A program made the translations under genes and the position numbers. Below the pieces are notes generated by a model. That model did not search any database and had not been told where the DNA came from. It saw only the letters and a program-made list of their open reading frames with translations. Positions 1 to 6,600 of a stretch of DNA of 6,875 nt are shown one piece after another. The stretch comes from Desulfobacteraceae bacterium. GTDB taxonomy: Bacteria; Desulfobacterota; Desulfobacteria; Desulfobacterales; DAOWNP01. Within the stretch, counting starts at the first letter, position 1. Every line of letters starts with the position of its first letter. The stretch lies in NCBI GenBank assembly GCA_030642545.1, contig DAOWNP010000133.1, forward strand, positions 1 to 6,875, written 5' to 3'.

Positions 1-59
1 GAGGTCTGTAGTTATAAGTCATAAAAATAAGTTAGCTGGAATATCTTGTATAACACGCA

Positions 60-73
60 TGCCCTATCGGGCA
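60..73. other. Small perfect hairpin, no T-tract
   Basis: TGCCC (60-64) and GGGCA (69-73) pair around the four-base loop TATC. It lies about 115 bases beyond the 3' end of the minus-strand barrel gene and has no T-run on either strand, so it is not a typical intrinsic terminator. It could be a transcript-stabilising stem or chance. Confidence 0.3.
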
Positions 74-133
74 CAATGAAGCATGAAAATGAAATAACGC
101 TTGCTGGTAAATTATAAATTAGTAGAATTCCTT

Positions 134-168
134 AATTCATAATTCATAATTCATAATTCATAATTTAT
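134..168. repeat. Heptamer tandem repeat (AATTCAT)n
   Basis: Four exact copies of AATTCAT run from 134 to 161, followed by one degenerate copy AATTTAT (162-168). This is a simple-sequence array just downstream of the minus-strand barrel gene, in the 187-base non-coding left edge. Such intergenic heptamer arrays can change length by slippage. I see no coding or regulatory role, and the rest of 1-187 holds only the small hairpin at 60-73. Confidence 0.85.
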
Positions 169-187
169 CATTTTCGTATAAAAGCAG

Positions 188-868
188 TTAAAATGCAAAG
201 CCTAAAAGTAAATTGGTATTAAGGGAATCTGGTGTTCCCTTGGCCTTGCTTATGTCTATCCATGTGTTGTTGATACTTAAGCTCATAAAAAAGGTTTTAG
301 TTATGTCCATCCTCAAACCAGTACCAATACTGTATGAAAAGCTTGTTTCAGAATATGTTGACTGATATCTGCTACAAACATAACCCCACCATGGATCCCA
401 CCAGCAATGGGAGGAAGGAGGTCCGCTTGGGACATTTGAATCTATCAATGTCCAGCCAAAGCCACCGGTAATAAACGGAGTGATTATTTTGTCAAAAAAA
501 TAATAGGTTGCGGTAAAGTGCATTTTGTTTGAATCCAGCCGCCCAGACATATTTACAGGATCACCGGTATCGGAAAACGTACTAACATCATATTTGCTGG
601 AATTCCAGATGAAATTAGCTCCAAGTGCAATATGTTCATTCAGGTTGTAGGCAAACCCGAAGCCTAATCCGAAGTCTTTGTCTAAACCAATTTCACTTCC
701 ACCTTGAAAATCAATTTGGTTGGAATCTATCCAGTTTGTTAAAAGGAACATCTCGAATCGCCCCTTCCTTGAAGAATCCTCAATAAAAATTTCTGCACCT
801 GCCGGTGTTATAAACATGCATGAAATTAAAAGGATAACCACCGTGATAACACTAAATAAAAATTTCAT
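188..868 (-). CDS. Outer-membrane beta-barrel protein (small OmpW/OmpA-like barrel)
   Basis: The 226-residue product starts with a Sec signal peptide: basic MK, a hydrophobic stretch at about residues 3-20, and an AGA-type cleavage site near residue 25. Mature segments alternate polar and apolar residues with many aromatics and Gly, as in strands such as GLGFGFAYNL (67-76), ALGANFIW (81-88) and TPFITGGFGW (130-139). The protein ends in Phe (LLLGFAF), the C-terminal aromatic signature recognised by the BAM complex. The length suits an eight-stranded barrel. An unusual Trp-rich loop lies at about 145-170, with C155 and C165 bracketing WWDPWWGYV; it may be surface-exposed and disulfide-bonded. 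The ATG (complement of 866-868) is preceded on the minus strand by AAGGAGA (complement of 874-880) at good spacing, which fixes the start. The gene is divergent from the letA-letB operon and stands alone here. Its ligand cannot be named; family-level assignment is secure, a precise name is not. Confidence 0.8.
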   Translation of the reverse strand: MKFLFSVITVVILLISCMFITPAGAEIFIEDSSRKGRFEMFLLTNWIDSNQIDFQGGSEIGLDKDFGLGFGFAYNLNEHIALGANFIWNSSKYDVSTFSDTGDPVNMSGRLDSNKMHFTATYYFFDKIITPFITGGFGWTLIDSNVPSGPPSSHCWWDPWWGYVCSRYQSTYSETSFSYSIGTGLRMDITKTFFMSLSINNTWIDISKAKGTPDSLNTNLLLGFAF

Positions 869-904
869 TATAATCTCCTTATTGGTAACAAATAGGTAAA
901 AAAA

Positions 905-922
905 TTATCTTCCACGTTCACA
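905..922 (-). repeat. Possible diverged copy of dispersed repeat
   Basis: Bases 911-919 carry TCCACGTTC, an exact nine-base match to the minus-strand core of the repeat at 6763-6789, with a similar TTAT a few bases to the left. The family itself has GTGGA/TCCAC dyad symmetry, so the orientation of this fragment is uncertain. It lies within the upstream region of the barrel gene. Confidence 0.3.
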
Positions 923-1073
923 GGTTGTGTTTGATGAAGACCTCAAGGGATCATTAGTTGTAAGGAAAACTTCTTGCGAGGAGCTATTTATTTTTTCAAC
1001 AATTACTCTTTCTCCAAATTATCTTATTCTCTAATATGTCTTTTTATCATTTCTTCACCTAAGCCAACCGTAC

Positions 1074-1102
1074 TTAGGAGCGTGGACAAAACAATTTTCC
1101 CA
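1074..1102 (+). repeat. Diverged copy of 27-base dispersed repeat
   Basis: The sequence starts TTAGGAGCGTGGACAAAA and ends TTTTCCCA. It aligns along its whole length with the repeat at 6763-6789 (TTAGGAACGTGGATGAAA ... TTCCA), with a few substitutions and about two extra bases. Together with the possible inverted fragment at 905-922 it would bracket a segment of about 200 bases, which could be a remnant of a miniature mobile element. Confidence 0.5.
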
Positions 1103-1354
1103 ATTATACAAATATTTTATAACTGTAAAAACAGTTAATAATGGAATAATTGAATAATAAAAATGTAAAATTTTATATTGTCAGCTTTATATATTGCAAA
1201 AGTTGTGTTTGTCAAGCAAGTTTTTGCTTAAATCAAAATCAAATTTCTTATTTATGTAGTTTTTTAAGGCATTTTGTATCTATTTACTGGCACTGGCAGA
1301 ATTTACTGGCAGAATCTGGTTCTTTTTATTTTTTTCTGAAAGTCCAGATTATTA

Positions 1355-1383
1355 TTGACTATTTTAATATATTTGTCTACTCT
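1355..1383 (+). promoter_or_regulatory. Candidate sigma-70 promoter for letA-letB
   Basis: TTGACT (1355-1360, five of six to the -35 consensus) is followed after 17 bases by TACTCT (1378-1383, a weak -10). Transcription would start near 1390, about 80 bases before letA. In DNA this AT-rich such matches occur by chance, so confidence is low. Confidence 0.25.
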
Positions 1384-1468
1384 TCATTTTTATTCATATG
1401 TTCTGATTACAGCTTAATTAATTCTAAAAACTCTAAAAACTTTTTTCAATAAGCGAAATATTCATTTT

Positions 1469-2107
1469 ATGGGAAAAAATATTAATGTGAATAAGGGCAA
1501 GGATATTAGTGCTATGGATGCAGGTTATTATTTATGCCATGGGTGTCATAGTGTTATTGCTTCTAATATATCACATGAGAATAAAGACGCTTGTATGCGA
1601 TGTGGAACTAAATTGTATTTTCGTAAACCAAACAGCTTGATTAAAACCTGGGCACTGCTTGTGACAGCTGTTATTCTTGTTTTTCCTGCTAACATTTTCC
1701 CTATTATGCGGGTAAATTCTCTTGGAGTACCTGATGATTCTACAATAATAAGTGGGATTATATATTTTTTTCAGGAGGGGAATTACAGCATTGGTATAAT
1801 TATTTTTGTTGCGAGTATTTTGGTACCTTTTTTTAAAATTACAGGTATCTGTCTGATACTTCTTTCTATCTATTTTAAATGGAATATTTCTCTTAAACAA
1901 AAAGCTTTAATGTTTAGGTTTATTAAATTTGTAGGTCGCTGGTCAATGCTTGATATTTTTGTTATATCAGTTCTTCAGGCATTTATTAGTTTTGGTTATT
2001 TAACATCTGTTGAACCAGCATCCGGTGCAATTTATTTTACGGGTGTGGTAGTTATTACCATGTTTGCTGCTATTACCTTTGATCCTCGTCTTATATGGGA
2101 TATATAA
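1469..2107 (+). CDS. letA: LetA/PqiA-family inner-membrane protein, half-length (single module)
   Basis: The 212-residue protein belongs to the paraquat-inducible protein A family (PqiA domain), whose members partner MCE proteins in moving lipids across the envelope. An N-terminal zinc-ribbon-like CxxC pair (C23/C26 and C42/C45) is followed by family signatures: SLIKTWALL (56-64), FPANIFPIM (72-80), an S-T-I-I-S-G-I-I-Y-F stretch (91-100), VASILVPFFKI (114-124), GRWSMLDIFVISVL (156-169) and FDPRLIWD (204-211). Four membrane segments lie at about 61-80, 107-134, 155-178 and 184-203. E. coli LetA (YebS) and PqiA are about twice as long with two such modules; only one is present, so it may dimerise or need another half encoded elsewhere. 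The start is uncertain: ATG 1469 has no clear Shine-Dalgarno, while the in-frame ATG at 1514 follows AAGGA (1499-1503) and still leaves the first Cys intact. letB begins 22 bases downstream, and its seven-MCE architecture favours LetA over PqiA identity. Confidence 0.88.
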   Translation: MGKNINVNKGKDISAMDAGYYLCHGCHSVIASNISHENKDACMRCGTKLYFRKPNSLIKTWALLVTAVILVFPANIFPIMRVNSLGVPDDSTIISGIIYFFQEGNYSIGIIIFVASILVPFFKITGICLILLSIYFKWNISLKQKALMFRFIKFVGRWSMLDIFVISVLQAFISFGYLTSVEPASGAIYFTGVVVITMFAAITFDPRLIWDI

Positions 2108-2129
2108 GGGAACTGGAAGGAAATTGAAA

Positions 2130-4826
2130 ATGGATTCGCCTGTAGTTAAAAAAAAAGGGATATCACCTATCTGGATTCTGCCTGTTGTAGCATTTTTGAT
2201 AGGAGGGTGGTTGATTTATAAGGGGATTAATGATGCAGGTATTGATATAGTAATTCACTTTGAAAATGCTGAAGGAGTTATAGTAGGTAAAACCCGTGTG
2301 ATGTACAAAGGAATTCCCATAGGTACTGTAAAGGGTATAATGGTTGATCAGAATATGAAAGGAGTCAGCCTTGATGTTGAGATGATTAGCACCGTCAAAA
2401 ACAGGCTGGTAGAAGATACTTTATTCTGGTTTATAAAACCGGAAATATCTGCTGGAAAAATTAGCGGGCTTGAGACACTTTTTTCTGGTAGTTATATTGA
2501 AGCAAGAGCCGGTACTTCTAAAATTGCAGCAAGAGAGTTTTCAGGTATGTTTGAACCACCTCCTGTCGCATACGATGCTCCGGGTCTTCATATAAAACTT
2601 GAAACAGATGCTCTTTATTCTATTCAGAAAGGTTCTCAGATTTATTATAAAAATATTTCTGTGGGATCAGTACAAAGCTATATCTTGATAGGCAAAGAAA
2701 ATATTTTACTTGATGTATATATCAGACCAGACTATGTTTATCTCGTTAAAAAAGAGACTAAATTCTGGAATGCCAGTGGTATCAGCCTGCAAGGAGATAT
2801 TTCAAGCTTTAAACTGCAAATGGAGAGTATATCGTCTTTGATATATGGAGGTATAGGTATGTATTCTCCGCAAACAGAAAAAAACAGTCCGCCTGTTTTA
2901 AATGGACATGTTTTTACTCTGTATCCGGATAAGGAAGATACTAAATTTAATATAAAAATGACTCTTCAACTTCGTTCTGCCGAGGGGTTGAGTGTTAATA
3001 TCTCAAAACTTATTTATCGTGGATTTGAAGTAGGAGTTGTAAGTGGGTTAAGTTTTAATTCAAATGAGAAAGAAACTGTTACCGCAGAAATAAGTATTGA
3101 TCCGAAGGTTGAATTCATACTCAGAGAAAAAACCATATTTTGGGTAGCTGTGCCTAAATTATCATTTAATAAGTTTGAAAATGTGGATACTATAATAAAA
3201 GGGGCGTATATTGCTTTTGAGCCGGGGGCAGGAAAATTTTGTAATCATTTTACAGCAAAAGAGCAGCCTAATTCAATCAAAGTACTTAGACAGGGACATA
3301 AGTTTTCTCTTGTCTCTGAAGATTCCAGCTCTTTTTCCATAGGTGCGCCAGTTTTTTACAAAAAACTTAAAGTAGGTGAAATCACAGGATTTGATCTTGC
3401 ATCTGATAATAATCAAATTCAAGCTGATTTTTTTATATATGAAAAATATGTTCATCTTATTAAATCAAACTCTGTGTTTTGGAAAACAAGCGGTTTTAAG
3501 ATTGAGGCTGATATGATAGATGGTATCAGTGTGCAAACTGATATTCTTTCATCTCTGATTACCGGAGGCATATCATTTATAACTCCTGAAATACAACATG
3601 CGAAAACTTGTGCGAAAACTTGTGCGAAAACAGGTGTGAACACATTTACTGTTTATGAAACTTATCAGGCAGCACTTGAGGGAACCCCGTCTCTTCAACC
3701 TGAAGGTCTGAAATTTTTTATGGAGGCTCAACATCTAAAATCTGTTTCTGTTGGAAGTCTAATACTTTATAAACAGGTTAGTGTAGGTAAAATTACAGGC
3801 TGCAAGCTATCTGAAAAAGAAAACAGGTTTGTCATTAATGCTTTTATTTTTAAAAAATATACTCATCTTCTTAAAACAACAAGTAAGTTTTATAACATAA
3901 GCGGAATAGATATCAAAGGAGGGCTTTCCGGGATTCATATAAAAACAGGTTCTTTAAAAACTATTATTGCAGGAGGAGTTGCTTTTTTTACTCCAATACA
4001 AAAAAAGCATATACAAGCTAAAAATAACCATTCTTTTATACTTTACGATGATTATCAGTCAGTACTTGATACAGATAAAACAAAAATTACCATCGTATTT
4101 AACAAGCCTTACGATCTTAAAAAAGGTGGAGAACTAAAATATCAAGGTATAACTATTGGTAGAATTAAAAAAATAACATACGGCAAAAAAATGGATTCGG
4201 TTATTATCAAAGCTCTTGTAAATAAAAATTCAAAAGAGCTTTTCAGAAAGGATACGAAAGTATGGATAGTAACACCTGAAATTAGCTTGTCTGGAATAAA
4301 AAATCTTGATACGATAATTAATGGTCCTTATATCGCTATAAACCCTGGTAAAGGAGATCTTTGTACAAAGGTTTTGGCCTTAAATGCTCCTCCTAAAAAA
4401 GAGATAATAAAAAAAGGATTAAATATTGTTCTTGAAACATCTACATTAGGTTCTTTGAAAAAAAGCTCTCCTGTGTATTACCGGCAAATTCAGATTGGAA
4501 ATGTAACTGGTTATGAATTATCCTCCACTGCCGACAGAGTATGGATATACATAAATATAAAAACACCTTATACTCCTATTATACGGGGTAACACCAAATT
4601 CTGGAATGTATGTGGTATAAGTGTTGATGCTGGTATCTTTTCAGGAGTTAAGATTAAAACTGAATCTGTTGAAGCTATTATGACAGGTGGAATTGCTCTG
4701 GCAACTCCCACAAATTATGAAAAAGAAAAAGAGGGCAATTCTGCTCAAAACGGACAACATTTTATTCTTCATGCAAATGTGGAAAAAAAATGGCTTTCAT
4801 GGAATCCTGTTATTTTGTTAAATTAA
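2130..4826 (+). CDS. letB: LetB (YebT)-like periplasm-spanning MCE protein with seven MCE domains
   Basis: The 898-residue protein (E. coli LetB is 877) has one N-terminal membrane anchor (about 12-31) after a basic MDSPVVKKKG start, then seven MCE/MlaD domains at about 36-130, 150-247, 271-368, 389-487, 525-622, 649-745 and 761-860. Known LetB forms a hexamer of seven stacked rings with a central hydrophobic tunnel linking inner and outer membranes for lipid transfer; PqiB has only three MCE domains and a long coiled coil, so this is LetB type. Two domain classes are visible. Domains 1, 3 and 6 carry a W-x-x-x-P motif and end in G-x-Y-I-x-x-x-x-G; domains 2, 4, 5 and 7 carry F-W/Y-N-x-S/C-G-I-like motifs and end in G-G-I/V-x-x-x-(S/T)P. 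The tail has WLSWNPVILL. ATG 2130 is chosen because GGAAGGA (2115-2121) lies eight bases upstream; an in-frame ATG at 2064 lies inside letA and would add 22 residues. An AKTC repeat sits between domains 4 and 5. No pqiC-like lipoprotein gene follows. Confidence 0.95.
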   Translation: MDSPVVKKKGISPIWILPVVAFLIGGWLIYKGINDAGIDIVIHFENAEGVIVGKTRVMYKGIPIGTVKGIMVDQNMKGVSLDVEMISTVKNRLVEDTLFWFIKPEISAGKISGLETLFSGSYIEARAGTSKIAAREFSGMFEPPPVAYDAPGLHIKLETDALYSIQKGSQIYYKNISVGSVQSYILIGKENILLDVYIRPDYVYLVKKETKFWNASGISLQGDISSFKLQMESISSLIYGGIGMYSPQTEKNSPPVLNGHVFTLYPDKEDTKFNIKMTLQLRSAEGLSVNISKLIYRGFEVGVVSGLSFNSNEKETVTAEISIDPKVEFILREKTIFWVAVPKLSFNKFENVDTIIKGAYIAFEPGAGKFCNHFTAKEQPNSIKVLRQGHKFSLVSEDSSSFSIGAPVFYKKLKVGEITGFDLASDNNQIQADFFIYEKYVHLIKSNSVFWKTSGFKIEADMIDGISVQTDILSSLITGGISFITPEIQHAKTCAKTCAKTGVNTFTVYETYQAALEGTPSLQPEGLKFFMEAQHLKSVSVGSLILYKQVSVGKITGCKLSEKENRFVINAFIFKKYTHLLKTTSKFYNISGIDIKGGLSGIHIKTGSLKTIIAGGVAFFTPIQKKHIQAKNNHSFILYDDYQSVLDTDKTKITIVFNKPYDLKKGGELKYQGITIGRIKKITYGKKMDSVIIKALVNKNSKELFRKDTKVWIVTPEISLSGIKNLDTIINGPYIAINPGKGDLCTKVLALNAPPKKEIIKKGLNIVLETSTLGSLKKSSPVYYRQIQIGNVTGYELSSTADRVWIYINIKTPYTPIIRGNTKFWNVCGISVDAGIFSGVKIKTESVEAIMTGGIALATPTNYEKEKEGNSAQNGQHFILHANVEKKWLSWNPVILLN
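3599..3634 (+). repeat. In-frame 12-base tandem repeat in letB (AKTC repeat)
   Basis: TGCGAAAACTTG occurs twice exactly (3599-3610, 3611-3622), followed by an imperfect third copy TGCGAAAACAGG (3623-3634). In the letB frame this encodes AKTC-AKTC-AKTG (residues 491-502), in the linker between MCE domains 4 and 5. Because 12 is a multiple of three, copy-number change would alter linker length without a frameshift. It adds two Cys residues (494, 498) to a periplasmic segment. Confidence 0.9.
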
Positions 4827-4879
4827 GTCAGTGGTGTCTCGTTAGGAAATTGAAAAAAACAAATATAGATAAAATAGAC

Positions 4880-4916
4880 AAAATACGGAAAGTTTAATTG
4901 TTTTTTCCGCTATTTT
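4880..4916 (+). terminator. Possible terminator hairpin downstream of letB
   Basis: AAAATACGGAAA (4880-4891) pairs with TTTCCG (4904-4909) and TATTTT (4911-4916): 12 base pairs with C4910 bulged and a 12-base loop. It begins 54 bases after the letB stop. The 3' arm is T-rich, but there is no clean T-run after it, so it may be a weak terminator or a transcript-end stabiliser. Confidence 0.35.
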
Positions 4917-5003
4917 ATTCGATACGCTACAAAAATAAATAAACTTCCCTCATGCAAAATTCTAACCGGAGACTACTGAATATAAGTACCTAAGCATAAT
5001 TAA

Positions 5004-5108
5004 TCTAATATTTCTAAACTAATAAAAAAAGAAAAAGAATTTGGCTTAAAACTGGTTAAAACAACAGATGTAGCTGGTGCAAATATCATTGCATTATCAA
5101 CAATTTAA
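5004..5108 (+). pseudogene. Start-less reading-frame fragment, possible gene remnant
   Basis: A frame of 34 codons bounded by stops (TAA 5001-5003 and TAA 5106-5108) reads as plausible protein, including EFGLKLVKTTDVAGANIIAL, which is less biased toward Phe/Lys/Asn than other AT-rich non-coding frames here. It has no ATG, GTG or TTG start, no ribosome-binding site and no recognised domain. It could be the tail of a decayed gene or chance. The rest of 4827-5131 holds only the hairpin at 4880-4916 and the ribosome-binding site of the next gene. Confidence 0.2.
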
Positions 5109-5131
5109 TTAGAGTTTATTGGGAGAGAAAA

Positions 5132-6193
5132 ATGTTAAAAAAAATTAAGATTATTTGTTTAGCCGGCATATTAGCTCTTGTTTTTGTTTTAGGAATCAGT
5201 AGTACGTCAGCTTCCGGAAAGCAATCAGTAAAAAATTTGACAAGTCAAATTGATGATGCATATGGAATACCCGGCCATTACAGTATAGGGATAAATAAAA
5301 TTAAGAATCCAAAGTATAGATTAGGTCCAAAAGTCAGAGTATTTTATCCTGTAGGTCAGGATAAACCCAAACCTGTGATTTTTTTCTGTCATGGTTTCTT
5401 TGCAGTTTTTTATTCAGTTTATGAAGACTATATCAATAATATGGTGAGTCGAGGTGATGTTGTTGTTATTTATTCACCATATCAAATTACCGGAACGCAT
5501 TCTAACAGATATAAAACGCTCTGGAATGGTTTTAAGATAGCAGTTGAAAAATATAAAAATATCCTAAACATGGATACGAGTAGAATCGGATTTATAGGTC
5601 ATTCATATGGCGGAGGCGCCTGTCCGAGGATGCTTCATCATGCTATAGTTGATAAAGGATGGGGTGATAATGGTTCATTTATTTATGCTATGCAGCCCTG
5701 GTTTGCACTTGAAATGATGTTTAAAGTAGATAGTGAAAAAATTGATCGATGGCAGGAAATACCATCATCAACCAAGGTACTAATACAGGTATCTGATCAT
5801 GATAGAATTCTTGATAATGATATTGCAATACATGATATATGGGACAATCTTGGAAACATTCCTGTAACAAATAAGGAATATCAGGTATTATTATCTGTAT
5901 CCAATTCTTCCGGTCAACTTGAGGCAAACCATAGTGTACCATGTACAAAAAAAGTTATTGACGGGCTTGACAGATGGGGGACATGGAGAAGGGCACATGC
6001 AATAATTAAAGCTACATTTAATTTGGATCCTGTTGCAAATGAACTTGTATTCGGGCATGGATCAGCAAATGAGGTTTATATGGGCACATGGCTCTATAAC
6101 AGTAAGGACGTAAAAGGAATAATAACAATGGATAAACCTTACTCATTAAATGCAGAAATAGTAAAAAGGCATTGGTCTGACGGGCACAAATAA
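5132..6193 (+). CDS. Exported alpha/beta hydrolase (chlorophyllase/dienelactone-hydrolase-like esterase)
   Basis: The 353-residue protein has a Sec signal peptide: MLKKIKI, a hydrophobic core at about 8-22, and a likely cut after the S-T-S-A-S region near 28. The alpha/beta hydrolase core is clear. RVFYPVG (69-75) and PVIFFCHGFF (81-90, oxyanion-hole HGF) lead to the nucleophile elbow GHSYGG (156-161, catalytic Ser158). The acid is probably Asp224 (or Asp222) in VSDHDRI, and His267 in EANHSVP completes the triad. The HGF region and the compact single domain resemble chlorophyllase-type and related secreted esterases more than lipases with large lids. It should hydrolyse an ester in the periplasm or outside the cell; the substrate is not deducible. 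GGGAGAG (5121-5127) just upstream supports ATG 5132. It stands 305 bases after letB, beyond a possible terminator, and is probably its own transcription unit. The W-rich C-terminal region (282-348) is unassigned. Confidence 0.85.
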   Translation: MLKKIKIICLAGILALVFVLGISSTSASGKQSVKNLTSQIDDAYGIPGHYSIGINKIKNPKYRLGPKVRVFYPVGQDKPKPVIFFCHGFFAVFYSVYEDYINNMVSRGDVVVIYSPYQITGTHSNRYKTLWNGFKIAVEKYKNILNMDTSRIGFIGHSYGGGACPRMLHHAIVDKGWGDNGSFIYAMQPWFALEMMFKVDSEKIDRWQEIPSSTKVLIQVSDHDRILDNDIAIHDIWDNLGNIPVTNKEYQVLLSVSNSSGQLEANHSVPCTKKVIDGLDRWGTWRRAHAIIKATFNLDPVANELVFGHGSANEVYMGTWLYNSKDVKGIITMDKPYSLNAEIVKRHWSDGHK

Positions 6194-6250
6194 TTTGGGT
6201 GATGGGTTAAGTCTGTAGTTTGTTGCATACGTTACTTGAGAATATTATAC

Positions 6251-6279
6251 TTGACTTTATTCGGTATTTTTTTTACTTT
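6251..6279 (+). promoter_or_regulatory. Candidate sigma-70 promoter of the riboswitch transcript
   Basis: TTGACT (6251-6256) and TACTTT (6274-6279) are separated by 17 bases. This predicts a start near 6286, just before the B12 aptamer. The location strengthens an otherwise ordinary match; the -10 is weak. Confidence 0.45.
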
Positions 6280-6300
6280 TTTTTAAAAAATAAATATATT

Positions 6301-6457
6301 GGGGTATCTAAAGAAGATTTTAAGGGAAGACGGTTAAATTCCGTCGCGGACCCGCCACTGTGATCGGGGACTAATGTTGCACAATGCCACTGGCTTTTTT
6401 AAAGCTGGGAAGGCGCAACAAATTTAGGATGATCCGAAAGCCAGAAGACCTGCCTCA
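6301..6457 (+). ncRNA. Cobalamin (B12) riboswitch aptamer
   Basis: The conserved cobalamin-aptamer blocks appear in order. GGGAA (6324-6328) is followed by the stem GACGG/CCGTC (6329-6333 with 6341-6345). Next come GCGGACCCGCCACTGTGA (6346-6363) and CGGGGAC, then the stem TGTTGC/GCAACA (6375-6380 with 6415-6420) enclosing GCCACTGG and CTGGGAAGGC. Then follow GATGATCCG and the B12 box AGCCAGAAGACCTGCCT (6439-6455). The class binds adenosylcobalamin or related cobalamins and usually represses B12 uptake, B12 synthesis or B12-independent isozyme genes. It is on the plus strand, so it faces away from the hydrolase and toward the right window edge. The 5' boundary is approximate because the closing stem is short (GGT 6303-6305 with ACC 6448-6450). 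Confidence 0.95.
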
Positions 6458-6467
6458 TAAAAACATA

Positions 6468-6536
6468 ATACGGTTTTGAATCTCGTGGTAGGGTTCCAAA
6501 CAATATTAACGAGGGTGTAAAAGGAAATCCCCGTAT
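6468..6536 (+). promoter_or_regulatory. Antiterminator of the riboswitch expression platform
   Basis: ATACGG (6468-6473) is perfectly complementary to CCGTAT (6531-6536). Inside this stem CTCGT (6482-6486) pairs with ACGAG (6509-6513). CCGTAT also forms part of the 5' arm of the terminator at 6527-6559, so the two structures exclude each other. With B12 bound the terminator is expected to form; without it, this stem. Confidence 0.6.
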
Positions 6537-6566
6537 CTTATGAATTTGGATATGAGGATTTTTTTT
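6527..6566 (+). terminator. Intrinsic terminator of the riboswitch
   Basis: ATCCCCGTATCT (6527-6538) pairs with GGATATGAGGAT (6548-6559). This gives 11 pairs including two G-T wobbles, one internal C-A mismatch and a nine-base loop. It is followed immediately by a run of eight T (6559-6566) and more T-rich sequence. This is a standard Rho-independent terminator at the distance expected for a B12 riboswitch expression platform. Confidence 0.75.
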
Positions 6567-6600
6567 ATTTTATAAAAGATAAAAAAGGGATGTATAATTT

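Larger units (their letters stand above)
869..1468. other. 600-base divergent intergenic region without a convincing gene
   Basis: This gap separates the minus-strand barrel gene from the plus-strand letA-letB operon and must contain promoters for both. It is very AT-rich. It holds two diverged copies of the short repeat seen again at 6763-6875 (near 905-922 and 1074-1102), and a short direct repeat in which CTGGCAGAAT occurs at 1293-1302 and 1306-1315 with an extra CTGGCA at 1287-1292. A 100-codon TTG-initiated frame at 1150-1452 has no ribosome-binding site, no recognisable domain and the Phe/Tyr/Ser/Asn-rich composition expected from AT-rich non-coding DNA. Confidence 0.6.

Noticed and set aside
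941..996. Stem CCTCAAG/CTTGCGAGG followed by T-rich DNA as a plus-strand terminator
   Set aside because: It has only seven pairs with a two-base bulge and a 25-base loop, and no plus-strand gene precedes it.
1150..1452. A 100-codon plus-strand frame starting with TTG
   Set aside because: It has no ribosome-binding site, a rare start codon, Phe/Tyr/Ser/Asn/Ile-rich composition typical of AT-rich non-coding DNA, and no PqiA or other domain signature.
1571..1900. Minus-strand frame inside letA
   Set aside because: It is antisense to a conserved family protein, has Lys/Asn/Arg-rich low-complexity composition and no ribosome-binding site.
2064..2129. Extended 22-residue N-terminus for LetB starting at ATG 2064
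   Set aside because: It overlaps the conserved 3' end of letA and has no Shine-Dalgarno; ATG 2130 has GGAAGGA eight bases upstream and gives the normal short basic N-terminus before the membrane anchor.
3273..3643. Two short minus-strand frames inside letB
   Set aside because: They are antisense to conserved MCE domains and one merely reads the AKTC repeat backwards; no independent support.
4827..4860. Possible insertion-sequence end just after the letB stop
   Set aside because: The stretch GTGTCTCGTTAGGAAATTGA looked transposon-like, but no inverted partner, target duplication or transposase could be found in the window.
5721..5948. Minus-strand frame inside the hydrolase gene
   Set aside because: It is antisense to the region encoding the catalytic Asp and His, with no recognisable domain.
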